Part shown: in pieces, positions 11,101-19,546 of the stretch
How positions within the stretch are numbered: the stretch's first letter is position 1
Layout: every line of letters begins with the position of its first letter
DNA from: Mangrovivirga halotolerans
GTDB lineage: Bacteria; Bacteroidota; Bacteroidia; Cytophagales; Cyclobacteriaceae
Assembly: GCF_026241165.1 (NCBI RefSeq)
Contig: NZ_JAPFQN010000004.1
Location: 124,001-188,000 of the forward strand
DNA: 64,000 bases
Reading direction: 5' to 3'
The notes under the pieces: model-generated
Database searches by the model: none
What the model saw: the letters and a program-made list of their open reading frames with translations, nothing else
What the model was told of the DNA's origin: nothing
Program-made: the position numbers and the translations under genes

Positions 11101-11635
11101 TGGTAAGGAATATAAAAATGTACTGAGAAAGTTCATTCCTAATGCTGGAGGTACAACAATTGAACGAGACTGGACTGCGGTAGATACTGTAGAAAAGGTA
11201 GTCAATTTTACCTGGATGACCGATTACTATAGCGACCTGGATCTTGGTGCTGACTACCGGTTTGTTGCTTACCTTTTCCGGGCACAGGATATTGAGCAGA
11301 CAAAAGAGATTGTTCAGGGTGCATTTGTCGAGGTTGAGCAACTTCCGCCACCAAATGTGATTACTGGAATAGATAATAGTTTGAGGAAAGACAATTTTAT
11401 TATTTATCCAAATCCTGCCAGGAATTCCATTAAGGTAAAAATGCCATCGGATATTCGTGGTAAAGTACAATATGAAATCTACAGTCTGGGTGGATCGTTG
11501 ATAGGTGAGGGAGAATTGCGAGCCTTAGATCAATCTATTGTAGTCAGAAATTATCCAGCAGGCGTCTATTATATGAAAATTAGTTCAGAAGATATTCCAA
11601 ACCCGATCATCAGGCGATTTAGCTTAATAAGATAG
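8144..11635 (+). CDS. Large secreted protein with PKD repeats, Omp28-like domain and T9SS sorting domain
   Basis: 1163 residues with a signal peptide ending near SLLEA. The first ~470 residues are Cys-containing beta-rich modules of no recognised family. PKD-like domains lie at about 485-550 (YLWSFGDGDSLNSK...YSVSLKVTSKEGC) and 560-640 (WKWSINGEEK...VTLSATSEAGC). About 645-830 resembles a MAM/jelly-roll module (FETFDDD..PGW, GVILEYSLNGGENWSKVGE). From 835 an Omp28-like thioredoxin-fold segment begins (IETFTNVHSSLYEQ) but lacks the CxxC-type cysteines. The last ~80 residues (IIYPNPARNSIKVKM ... GVYYMKI ... FSLIR) are a type A T9SS sorting domain, so the protein should be exported and attached to the cell surface. 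A terminator follows at 11664. Confidence 0.9.
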   Translation: MKLFVSAIGLFLLSSFFSLLEAENLYTIDSNGDFVQSGIFCQGENVIFYFLKPAGFQEGDENYYSLEISGVVEVATFSSSNSFVKIEYAIPSDFYQTNNSYNVEVILPPANANESEVVIASGFTITVRETPSVESFTLIDKDAEDNTYSNTDSQVFIDGGSSNSNVATDFYYGDGVFNNRYFYPDRVNPGQNSVFYQPFIQHSGIKCKAEPAEVTVTVNSNNFNYIIFDESSELKNRNFLCESVTPGYTYSFQFKIDPYTSTQYTTSDNCDISYTTTQTTVDDIYLEYYNNGSQKVNVTYSKNADGWWVGSAVIPSNLPSTVSYLNLKIAGSRRRIKKVSGTSECKTKYNDGEIFDTTYPITAAFIYSRNDPVPVLSISDESPAFCKDNDTPILISNSFEGSNNGMNPDSTKGMLKFRYETGDFKSFPSDEFIPSAYSAGTYAFKYFYNENNTDYRFCSQESETITLEVVPIPSAQTEFPEKACVGDEVIFTSPGAELEGASYLWSFGDGDSLNSKMDSRTFDRESAYSVSLKVTSKEGCIGHSDSKFINITSYPEIDFSYYGGCSGYETELVPSLLNSEILLESQIDTWKWSINGEEKVQKELIHTFNSNGMDSVTLSATSEAGCETIISRNIFIQPVVDVYNYFETFDDDIYPGWVASGQVRPEDNSSWLENDQFKNKAGVWATNKNRGSYFNSESSYLESPCFILENTIFPMLDLTIASETDFQADGVILEYSLNGGENWSKVGELGTGIGWYNAKNLLGVPGTDNATREGWTGKFDWQKASFQLDGIKFEQSQVNTPVKFRFAFGSNADNPIDDTLSGFAIDEFSIVERNRIMVIETFTNVHSSLYEQSNQYLNSFLAGKEDQVIDIRYHITDIQGDPVNQLNKADFSAKRLHYGIDVSPRTVFDGTFNKELNFPVFLNDFGNKTYDRRSLVSAPFNLELQKVEYVDSISLTARITKNITPEDFEGDLVLMVGLLQKSLILDGKEYKNVLRKFIPNAGGTTIERDWTAVDTVEKVVNFTWMTDYYSDLDLGADYRFVAYLFRAQDIEQTKEIVQGAFVEVEQLPPPNVITGIDNSLRKDNFIIYPNPARNSIKVKMPSDIRGKVQYEIYSLGGSLIGEGELRALDQSIVVRNYPAGVYYMKISSEDIPNPIIRRFSLIR

Positions 11636-11663
11636 GATTTCTGTTGGAATTAAGTGTTGATTA

Positions 11664-11692
11664 AAGGCAGTCGGTAAAGGCTGCCTTTTTTT
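11664..11692 (+). terminator. Rho-independent terminator of the LamG/T9SS pair
   Basis: AAGGCAG at 11664-11670 pairs with CTGCCTT at 11681-11687 across a 10-base loop and is followed by a T run. It lies 28 bases after the stop of the T9SS protein gene. Confidence 0.88.
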
Positions 11693-12761
11693 GGTAATTA
11701 GGTAATAGTTATTAGAGATTAAAAGATTGGTTATTAATCTAGTAGTTATTAGATATTGGGTTATTGGTTAATAGGGTGCTTGACTCGAATATGATAAAAG
11801 TTATTGGAGATTATGTTATTAAGTTATTGGTATGCTTGGCTCGATTGAAAAATAAAATACACCGCAGAGGCGCAAAGATCGCAAAGAAAAACAGCAAGCT
11901 GTTTAATTTTTACCACAGAGAGCACAGAGGACACAGAGAAAATCACTAAAGTAATTTGTGGCTCTTCGAGATGTTAGCGACGCACATCTTGTCTGAATCA
12001 GGATTTACAGGATTAAGAGATTAAGAGGATTGAACTGGAGAACCGGGATTTAATAGGATTGAAAAAGATTAACAGGATTGCTCTTGACTCGATTAAAAAA
12101 TAAAATACACCGCAGAGGCGCAAAGATCGCAAAGAAAAACAGCAAGCTGTTTAATTTTTACCACAGAGAGCACAGAGGACACAGGGAAAATTACTAAAGT
12201 AATTTTGCTGCTCTTCGAGATGTTAGCGCAGCGCATCTCGAAGTTGAAATAAAATAGGATCTTAGATCCGTTACAACTGGTTAGTGGAGACACAAACCAG
12301 GGCATAAGATTAGAGGTTAGAGATTAAGTTATTATTAAGCTGCTATATGGAACTGAAGTCTCAATTTTCTCGTCATCTCGAATCCCTTGTGGTGAGTCGT
12401 AGACACTGACATTTATCGTCAGTGAGATCTTTATAATCGGATAAAATGTTCCTTTTTAATTATTCAATGTTTTTAACCTCACCCTAATTAGATCAACACA
12501 AATACGATACTTGTATTATGCAAACAGATTTCTCCTTGCTGCTTCGCCTTTCGGCTTTCAGCACAAGACAAGGAAATGACGGGTATAGGTTGGATAGTGC
12601 TTTTGAGGAACTAATAAAGAATGATAAAATATAACTGCTGCTCTTCGAGATGTTAGCGCAGCGCATCTCGAAGTTTGATAAGTTAGGATCTTAGATCCGT
12701 ATTGTAACTGGTTCGTGGAGACACGACCCAGGGCTGTGAATTATAATAAAAAGACTATTGG
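11693..12761. repeat. Composite palindromic intergenic repeat cluster with an internal duplication
   Basis: No gene is seen. Two nearly identical ~130-bp blocks (about 11860-11985 and 12105-12240) carry the chain 'caccgcagaggcgcaaagat', 'cgcaaagaaaaacagcaagc', 'accacagagagcacagagga' and 'ttcgagatgttagcg'. Unlike the 4.1-kb copy they have no hairpin between 'cgcaaag' and 'aaaaacagcaagctg', which marks the 4107-4132 hairpin as an insert. A further hairpin lies at 12406-12422 and the 'ggatcttagatcc' palindrome at 12256 and 12685. Confidence 0.85.
12321..12580. repeat. Long inverted repeat, arm 1 (partner at 49702-49962)
   Basis: Read in reverse complement this ~260-bp stretch matches 49702-49962 with scattered differences, including 'actgaagtctcaattttctc', 'ttaacctcacccta', and the 'gcaaacagatttctccttgc' module. 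It includes the hairpin CTGACATTTATCGTCAG. The arms bracket about 37 kb. Confidence 0.75.
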
Positions 12762-13919
12762 TTATTTTGAGCTTTTTGGTTTTCCGCTTAAAGGGCCTTT
12801 AAAATAGCCTATACCTCCATTTTTGTTTGCAAATAAAACCTGAATTGAATCATTTTCAACAATAAAGGCGTAAGAAGGATAGTCATAGATACCCAATGTT
12901 TTAGGTGTAATAGAAAGGATGTTGTTATTAATGGGGCTATTGATACTGGTATATATGCTTTTATCACTCTCTATGTGGATATTATCATTTTTCTTATAAA
13001 ATCTTAAGGTATCGTTTACCTGTAGACTTGAACTAAATGACTGTTTTGGAATTATGATTCTAGATTCAGTAAAATCGTGTGCTTTTTTCAGTTTTTTGTT
13101 TGAAATTAGATTATCTAAATTATCAGTACTATCAATTAATGCCCAGCTTTTTCCAAAATTGTTAGTTTCATAAACATAGTAATAATGTTTGTGATACCAC
13201 CTTGGATTATCCCATTCAATAGCATATACCGTTTTAGAATTAAAATCTTGTTGTAGCAAATGTGTTATTTGAGGTTTATTTAATCCATTCATTCTTTTTT
13301 CCCACTTTCCTGTTTCCGGATTTTTGTAAAATAAATGGCCGGAATTCATAGTCAAAAAGCTAGAGTCGGAATAAATCTCTTTTTGCGAATTAATGAGGGT
13401 ACTTTTTAAGCTGTCTTCGTGTTGCTGACTTATCGGAACCGGTTTAGCTGTAAGATCAGCACCTGGGAAAAGGTATTTATTATTATCGGTATTGTAAATT
13501 AGAACATATCCATCATGACCAAGTAGAAAAAATGAAGTAGAATTAACTGAATCAGGAATAGCTATTTCACTAGTTTTGTTTTCGTATACGTCAAGTTTAT
13601 AGATTTTATCATTAGATATTCTTAAAATAAATCCCTTCCTGCTTAAAATGCTTGTGCCAGAAGTTTGAGTTGGCCATTTTAAATATTTCCAGGTAATACC
13701 TGCGTTAGTGGTGAAAGCATCCTCCGCCAATGGATTATTAAGTAACCAAACATTGCTATCTACAGGTGAAACATAATATGTATTGAAACCTCCTCCGATC
13801 AATCCTTTGTTTCGGTCTTCGATTCGAAAGTTATTATTACTCTCTTGATTACCGTTTTTATTATTACAACCAATTAAAATAATAGCATAACAAAAAATGA
13901 GAAATAGTCTGTAGATCAT
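12762..13919 (-). CDS. Lipoprotein with Asp-box (BNR)-like repeats, probable beta-propeller
   Basis: 385 residues. The N-terminus MIYRLFLIFCYAIILIGC ends in a lipobox with Cys18. Two Asp-box-like motifs are visible, TTNAGITWKYLKWP and TNNFGKSWALID, of the S/T-x-D-x-G-x-T/S-W type seen in sialidases and in Ycf48-like or sortilin-like propellers. No sialidase catalytic residues are recognised, so an enzymatic role is not claimed. The stop lies at 12762 and the gene is 32 bases downstream of the DUF4157 protein gene on the same strand, suggesting cotranscription; it could be a companion or immunity-type lipoprotein for that effector-like protein, but this is inference from position. Confidence 0.78.
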   Translation of the reverse strand: MIYRLFLIFCYAIILIGCNNKNGNQESNNNFRIEDRNKGLIGGGFNTYYVSPVDSNVWLLNNPLAEDAFTTNAGITWKYLKWPTQTSGTSILSRKGFILRISNDKIYKLDVYENKTSEIAIPDSVNSTSFFLLGHDGYVLIYNTDNNKYLFPGADLTAKPVPISQQHEDSLKSTLINSQKEIYSDSSFLTMNSGHLFYKNPETGKWEKRMNGLNKPQITHLLQQDFNSKTVYAIEWDNPRWYHKHYYYVYETNNFGKSWALIDSTDNLDNLISNKKLKKAHDFTESRIIIPKQSFSSSLQVNDTLRFYKKNDNIHIESDKSIYTSINSPINNNILSITPKTLGIYDYPSYAFIVENDSIQVLFANKNGGIGYFKGPLSGKPKSSK

Positions 13920-13951
13920 TTTTATAAAATAAAAAGTGAGATAGTTTAGTT

Positions 13952-16000
13952 CTAGAATATTACCCTGATTGAATTTCGTCCATTAACAGTATGTTTGCCA
14001 TGATGGGTAAAAGGTGGTAAACTTCCTCCATACCCACTTTGAGAGGTAATTTTACATTTGTAAACATCAGCCATTCCTGAAGAGTCAAATTTCAGATCAA
14101 ATGAGGTTAAGTCTATTATCTTTCCTTCAAGCATTGATATTTGTTGTGATGGATCTAACCATACTTCCATGTTATTAATATTAACATCTTCAAAGCCAAA
14201 TCCATATTTAGTTATACTATTTGTGATAATGAAGCCAGATTCTTCAATAGGATAGTTATCTTCCATAGATTTAATAGGGCCTGAATTAGCTTCATAATTG
14301 AAAGATCTATATAAATGTGTGGAATTAAGGAGTTTTTTAAATAGATCTTGATTTACTATTGAAACATGAAACCCTCTTTTTGTAGCCAGGAAATCTTCGT
14401 TTTTAGATTTTAATTTATTTTCAGAAGTAGTATTAATTTCGAGGCCTAAGTGAGCAAGAGATGAATTTAAAGAAGCAAAAGCAAACTCATAAGGACTCTT
14501 TAATTCAGCTGCTAAAGCATGATCGCCACCAAGCGCATTTAAAGCATGTTTAACAATAGCTGATCCTTCTTTATTTTTATTTCCTTCTATTTCATCCCAG
14601 GAATCCCTAAATTGACTCTTTGAAATCTCACCAGAGTTAATAACAATATTTTTAAGAAATTGTGTTTTTGCTAATTCATGGATTTGGTCAAATCTACCAG
14701 TATCTGAAATTATATTAGAATATTCAGGGAATATGGTTCTTAAAATAGCTATTTCCAATTCAGTTCGAAGATCACCTACTTCATCAGCTGATAATTGAGA
14801 TGTAGGTGTGCTTTTTGCTTCCTGACTCATTTCCAAAATTAATGCAGCAACTGCATATCCAGTCCTATCGCTCATTAAATCCAAACTTTGATTAATAGCA
14901 TCTTTCGGAGATTCATATTTACTTTTAAAAGTGTTGGCAAAGACATTTACTGTTGAGATTGTTGACATCCATGGTCCAACCATTTTATTTTCTCCAAATG
15001 CTTGTATCATTTTTGCATAAGTGGGTATTTTCAAACTCTTAAGAGTTACTCCTTTACCTAATTGTGAGCTAATTTTTGAAAATAATCTTGACTGGACAGA
15101 AGCTATTCCTGTTGCAGCTAAGGGGGCCCAGGCAGCAACTATCGATGCTAAACCAATTAAAGCAGTTTTGTAAATTAGCATTTTTTGTTTTTCATCCTCA
15201 ATAGAGGATTCTATAGCTGTAAGGGCTGAGATTTGACCTGACTTTATTCTTTCATAGATGGTTTTTGTATCTCTTATTATATTTGTAAAAAGAAAACTAC
15301 CCATGTTCTCCTCTCCGTAAGCATTTTCAAAATAACTGTCTGCTCTTTCTTTAGCTTTATTTTTTGCTTCTTTATAATTATATTGGTAATCAAATTCTTC
15401 ATTGCCTTGGGCTCTATTATTTAATTCCTCAATTACCTTTTCATCATCATTCTTCTTCTGCACTCCACTTCCATTACCTCTTACTTTAACCGCCTCCCCC
15501 TCAGCCGCCTTTTTACCCATTTCATCCGCTTCTTGTTCCAGGGCAGGATCATCATTTACCGCTGCTCCTTTAGCCTGGGTGGTAGCTTTTACTCTTCCTT
15601 GTTTTTGCTGCACCACATGGGTAAGCTCGTGCCCGATTAATTCCTGGCCTGATTTGCTTTCCGGGTTATATTCACCAGGTGCAAAATGGACATCATTTCC
15701 CTGTGTAAATGCCTTTGCTCCCATATTAGTTGCTTCCGGAGAGTCTTTGTGCACATTTACATCTGAAAAACTAGTGCCAAAAGAATTCTCCATTTTCTGC
15801 TTTACATTACCAGAAAGGGAAGATTTACCAGCGTTTGAGCCCGGAGGTGGTGCCGTATTTTTCATGTCTAATACACCACTCTTCAGGAGCTGTTTGACTT
15901 TGTTTTTCTTATTTTTATCGGATTGCTGCGACCGCTTTTTGTTTTGGTCTTCTCTTTTTGCGTACTCCACAGAAAAAAATGTAATGGTTGAAGTAAACAA
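13952..16000 (-). CDS. DUF4157-leader protein with unrecognised C-terminal region
   Basis: 682 residues. Residues 1-165 hold the DUF4157 leader: a Lys/Asn-rich start, NTAPPPGSN, the conserved [27 protein letters not shown] and the zincin motif HELTHVVQQ (His124, Glu125, His128), ending at [15 protein letters not shown]. The rest has one hydrophobic segment ([20 protein letters not shown]) and no family I recognise. DUF4157 proteins are commonly found with extracellular contractile injection systems and polymorphic toxins, where the leader probably packages or processes the cargo. No sheath or baseplate genes are in the window. The leader is almost identical in protein and DNA to that of the gene at 19547, while the C-termini are unrelated. 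The start at 16000 is the most upstream ATG; the true start could be internal. Confidence 0.85.
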   Translation of the reverse strand: MFTSTITFFSVEYAKREDQNKKRSQQSDKNKKNKVKQLLKSGVLDMKNTAPPPGSNAGKSSLSGNVKQKMENSFGTSFSDVNVHKDSPEATNMGAKAFTQGNDVHFAPGEYNPESKSGQELIGHELTHVVQQKQGRVKATTQAKGAAVNDDPALEQEADEMGKKAAEGEAVKVRGNGSGVQKKNDDEKVIEELNNRAQGNEEFDYQYNYKEAKNKAKERADSYFENAYGEENMGSFLFTNIIRDTKTIYERIKSGQISALTAIESSIEDEKQKMLIYKTALIGLASIVAAWAPLAATGIASVQSRLFSKISSQLGKGVTLKSLKIPTYAKMIQAFGENKMVGPWMSTISTVNVFANTFKSKYESPKDAINQSLDLMSDRTGYAVAALILEMSQEAKSTPTSQLSADEVGDLRTELEIAILRTIFPEYSNIISDTGRFDQIHELAKTQFLKNIVINSGEISKSQFRDSWDEIEGNKNKEGSAIVKHALNALGGDHALAAELKSPYEFAFASLNSSLAHLGLEINTTSENKLKSKNEDFLATKRGFHVSIVNQDLFKKLLNSTHLYRSFNYEANSGPIKSMEDNYPIEESGFIITNSITKYGFGFEDVNINNMEVWLDPSQQISMLEGKIIDLTSFDLKFDSSGMADVYKCKITSQSGYGGSLPPFTHHGKHTVNGRNSIRVIF

Positions 16001-16817
16001 AAATATAAGATTAGGGACTAGATTCCAAAAGGGTCTTGAGTTTTTATTGAAGTCTTTCTTTTAAGGCTAATTCCACCTTTTGCAGATGTTTTAGTACTGA
16101 TCCCAAAAGGATAATATGATAATTAAAGCTAATATTTCTAACAAAAAAATACTCCCACCTTCAATCCGATTTCTCCTTGCTGTTGGGCCTAACTGCTACT
16201 AGCACAAAACAAGAGAAATGAATGTTTTTGGGTTATTAGTTATTAAGTGATTAGTACGCTAGACTCGAAAATGAAGAATCTCATGGATGCTGACAGGCTG
16301 TGCCTCGTCAGTAAGGATTAACAGGATTGCTTTTGACTCGAATTAAAAAAAACACACCGCAAATCGATAGACCCTGACAAGCGACAGCTTCATCAGAAAG
16401 GATAATAAGATGATAGGAGATCGTTTCGTGGACGAATAGAAATCATAAAATACACCGCAAGGGCGCAAAGGTCGCAAAGCCGAAGGTGCTGACATTTTAT
16501 CGTCAGTAAAAATTGCTGACGCAAGTTGTTCGGAAATCGAGAATCATAAGAACTTCAACAGTTAAATTTTAAAATAAAGCTGCATAGATGGGGGCGGTGC
16601 CAAGGACGAAATTCCGAGCTGTAGAAACTTACCAGAGAAAGTCAAGCCTAAGCCCTGACATGCGACAGCATCGTCATGGAACAAAAATGAAAAGGAAGAA
16701 AATTTTCAAATCTAAAAATGGGAATTCTACTTAATCAAAGCATTGCTTTCCTAAACAATTCCTCAGCTTATTCCCTCCTTATTTATTAAATTATAGTAAC
16801 AACTAATTATATGAAGA
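16001..16817. repeat. Duplicated upstream region of the DUF4157 genes, then composite repeats
   Basis: About 16001-16330 is a diverged copy of 22475-22780, the region upstream of the other DUF4157 gene, so the duplication covers the leader coding part plus ~300 bp upstream. From 16240 on the composite repeat modules return: hairpins at 16290-16311 (CTGACAGGCTGTGCCTCGTC), about 16370-16394 and 16655-16676, the 'gggcgcaaaggtcgcaaagc' module at about 16455, and the 'gctgcatagatgggggcggt' unit near 16579. A promoter for the patatin gene must lie near 16780 but no clear element is seen. No gene is seen. Confidence 0.75.
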
Positions 16818-17846
16818 ATGAAGAAAGTCAGGATCTTATCTATTGATGGAGGAGGTATCCGCGGAATTATCCCTGGTTTAATCCTCTCTCGCCTTGAGGA
16901 AAAACTGCAGAAAGAATCGGGAAAAGCCGATGCAAAATTGGCTGACTATTTTGATTTTATGGCTGGTACCAGCACTGGAGCCATTTTAGTTTTATATTAT
17001 TTAGTTCCCGGAGAAGGAGGAAAACCAAAATTTACTGCTGATGAAGCAGTTAAAATTTATCTTGAAAGGGGAGATACTATATTTGATGTCAATATCTGGC
17101 AGGCAATAACGAGTTTTAAAGGTGTGTCAGATGAAAAATATGATGCCAGAGAACTGGAAAAAGCATTAGACGATACATTTAAAGAACTCAAATTATCCGA
17201 GTTGATTAAACCGTGCATCATTTCTTCTTATGATATAAAAAATGGAAAGCCGCATTTTTTCAAACAGCACAGGTCTACTAATGATATTTATAATTTTAGG
17301 GTAAAGGACATTGCCAGGGCAACATCAGCAGCACCAACTTATTTTGAATGTGCACTTATAAAAAATGAGATCGGAACATCCTACCCTTTAATCGATGGAG
17401 GTGTATTTGTAAATAATCCATCCCTGGTATCTTATTCCGAAGCAAGAACGATGACCTTCGGAGATATTAAAAACCCAACTGCCAAAGATATGATGATTGT
17501 CTCATTAGGTACTGGTAGCACTCCAAAAAGGTTTGAATATAAGAAGGCGAAAGATTGGGGACCGGTATCTTGGATAAAGCCTTCATTAGATATTATGATG
17601 GATGGAAATTCCCAGACTGTCGATCATCACTTATGCCAGATCTATGATACTTTGAAAGAAGAAGCTGACAGGAAAAATTATCATCGATTAACTCCAAATC
17701 GGTTAACAGCTGACCCTGCAATGGATAATGCCTCTAAAGAAAACATGTCATTGTTAAAAGAAGATGCATTGAGCTATATATCCGATAGCGAAATCGACGA
17801 AGAACTGGATGCTATTGCTAAGAAATTAGTTGAGTATGGCGAATGA
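16818..17846 (+). CDS. Patatin-like phospholipase
   Basis: 342 residues, no signal peptide, so cytoplasmic or delivered by a dedicated system. The patatin hallmarks are complete: oxyanion glycine loop DGGGIRGIIPG (residues 10-20), nucleophile elbow GTSTG with Ser52, and the DGG motif with Asp193 (LIDGGVFVNNPS). The family hydrolyses acyl esters of phospholipids. Sequence style (ILSIDGGGIRG at the N-terminus) resembles CapV-type and other bacterial patatins used in defence, but no CD-NTase, sensor or other partner is adjacent, so a CBASS role is not supported. It lies between two DUF4157-leader genes on the opposite strand, one of which has a Het-C-like domain, so a lipid-targeting effector neighbourhood is possible. 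Confidence 0.92.
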   Translation: MKKVRILSIDGGGIRGIIPGLILSRLEEKLQKESGKADAKLADYFDFMAGTSTGAILVLYYLVPGEGGKPKFTADEAVKIYLERGDTIFDVNIWQAITSFKGVSDEKYDARELEKALDDTFKELKLSELIKPCIISSYDIKNGKPHFFKQHRSTNDIYNFRVKDIARATSAAPTYFECALIKNEIGTSYPLIDGGVFVNNPSLVSYSEARTMTFGDIKNPTAKDMMIVSLGTGSTPKRFEYKKAKDWGPVSWIKPSLDIMMDGNSQTVDHHLCQIYDTLKEEADRKNYHRLTPNRLTADPAMDNASKENMSLLKEDALSYISDSEIDEELDAIAKKLVEYGE

Positions 17847-18032
17847 ATAGTTATTTGTAATTAGTTATTAAGTTATTGGTGGTTTTATATAAGTCTTGAT
17901 TAGAGATTTACGGGCAATGTATATAAGGATACCTCACACTGGTTGGAAGGATGCTGAATGCTATTTTGAAACCTGAAACAACCATTTTATTATCGAATAA
18001 CTTATATTTGATTTTAACATTTTTAATTCACT

Positions 18033-19412
18033 ATGCGGCACTCATTTTTTCATTACTTACTATTAATGATCATATTATGTTCAGGTTGTTCTGTTCTTGA
18101 AGCACAATCTAAAAAAGAGAAAAAAGCATTAAAGATTTGGGTAAAGCAGGAGGGTAAATGGGGATTGATCAATGGGATGGAAGAATGGATAGTGGACCCT
18201 CAATATGCCAACTGTCTTTCAGTAACCGATGATTTGGCAATAGTTACTTTTCTTAAAGATTCTACCAAAGCCAAAGGTGAAATCCGCTTGCATGCAGTAG
18301 TAAATAATAAAGGCAAGGAAATATTTACATTCGAAGCTATAGAAGCAAAGTTTACAGATAATTTTAATCACATCATTTATGAGGCTGGCACAGGCACTGG
18401 AGTGATAAATACTCGGGGCAAGATACTAGTAAAGCCTGTTTTTGAAAAGTTAGAAGAAGATCCTTCAAATAAAAATAGATTTATAGCTGTGAAAGACAGA
18501 AATTATGGTCTGATCAATTCAGAAGGAGAGGTTATGATATCTTATGAGTATGATTGGTTAAATGTTACTTTTACCAATAATTATTCTTTTGCAAAGGATG
18601 AAAAAATTGGTCTACTATCAGAAAATGGGGATATAGTTTTGCCCAATAATTATTCACTGATTATGCCCACTTATAAAATGGGTTGGGATACTGGGATAGA
18701 ATTATTCAACTTGCTACATGCTTACAGAGGTGATACTATAGATTACTTTGTACCGGGAAAAGACTTTTTTATTGAAAAAAACAATATGATATCAACCTCT
18801 ATATTTATTAAAGATGAAGGAGACAAGTTAATACCTTACAGCGATGGGGAATTTACAGGTTATATTGATTCGAAAGGGGAAAGGATAATAAAACTGGATT
18901 CTACTTTTACACATTTAAGTTTTTTCTATGAAGAAGTTGCTACTGTACGAAAGAAACTTTCTGAGAATCTGCCTAATTTTGATTATAGTAAACAAGGATG
19001 TGGGCTAATAAATAAAGATGGCCAGGAAATTGTACCTCCAATTTATACATGGATAGGAGTATTTTCTGAAGGATTAGTTTCTTGTAGGTTAAACGGTAAA
19101 TACGGAGCTATCAATAAAAGAGGTGAAGTAATTATTCCTTTTGAATATGATAGGGAATTAAACTATGCTTCCAAGCAGTTGGCAATTACCAGAAAGGGAA
19201 ATAATTTTGGTGTAATTAATAAGAAAAATGAGTCTATCATTCCTTTTGAGTTCGATCGTATAGTGGTTTTTGACAAAGGATCGTATTTTTTATGTTATAC
19301 CGGGAACGATTTTAAGATATATAATTCAGTAGGAATGGTAGTCTTAACACTTCAGAATTCAGAGGTGCAGCCATATACGCAAATAAAAACTTCCTATCAT
19401 CAGTTTTACTAA
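18033..19412 (+). CDS. Secreted WG-repeat protein
   Basis: 459 residues. The N-terminus MRHSFFHYLLLMIILCSGCSVLEAQS is a signal sequence, possibly with a weak lipobox at Cys19. The body is a string of WG (KWGLI-type) repeats: KQEGKWGLINGMEEWIVDPQY, RNYGLINSEGEVMISYEYDW, KIGLLSENGDIVLPNNY, GCGLINKDGQEIVPPIYTWI, KYGAINKRGEVIIPFEYD and NFGVINKKNESIIPFEFD. These repeats form beta structures of unknown biochemical role common in Bacteroidota. The 186-bp gap upstream holds a short AT-rich repeat word; no operon partner is apparent. Confidence 0.88.
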   Translation: MRHSFFHYLLLMIILCSGCSVLEAQSKKEKKALKIWVKQEGKWGLINGMEEWIVDPQYANCLSVTDDLAIVTFLKDSTKAKGEIRLHAVVNNKGKEIFTFEAIEAKFTDNFNHIIYEAGTGTGVINTRGKILVKPVFEKLEEDPSNKNRFIAVKDRNYGLINSEGEVMISYEYDWLNVTFTNNYSFAKDEKIGLLSENGDIVLPNNYSLIMPTYKMGWDTGIELFNLLHAYRGDTIDYFVPGKDFFIEKNNMISTSIFIKDEGDKLIPYSDGEFTGYIDSKGERIIKLDSTFTHLSFFYEEVATVRKKLSENLPNFDYSKQGCGLINKDGQEIVPPIYTWIGVFSEGLVSCRLNGKYGAINKRGEVIIPFEYDRELNYASKQLAITRKGNNFGVINKKNESIIPFEFDRIVVFDKGSYFLCYTGNDFKIYNSVGMVVLTLQNSEVQPYTQIKTSYHQFY

Positions 19413-19546
19413 CAAGTCATTCCTAAAGTAAGCCATGAATATATTAAGGGTTTTTAGGTAGTCTTTCTGTGAAACATTGAGTTAAATATATTTGAATTAA
19501 TGGTTTTGGTAATATTGATCTCAAGTTTACCCCTGACCTCTATTAG

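Noticed and set aside
15402-16064. 220-codon open frame antisense to the DUF4157 leader
   Set aside because: It is a shadow of the conserved coding strand; the protein is Phe/Ser/Leu-rich without motifs.
16818-17846. CBASS system with a CapV-type patatin
   Set aside because: No nucleotidyltransferase, ubiquitin-like or other CBASS gene is adjacent; neighbours are DUF4157 and WG-repeat genes.
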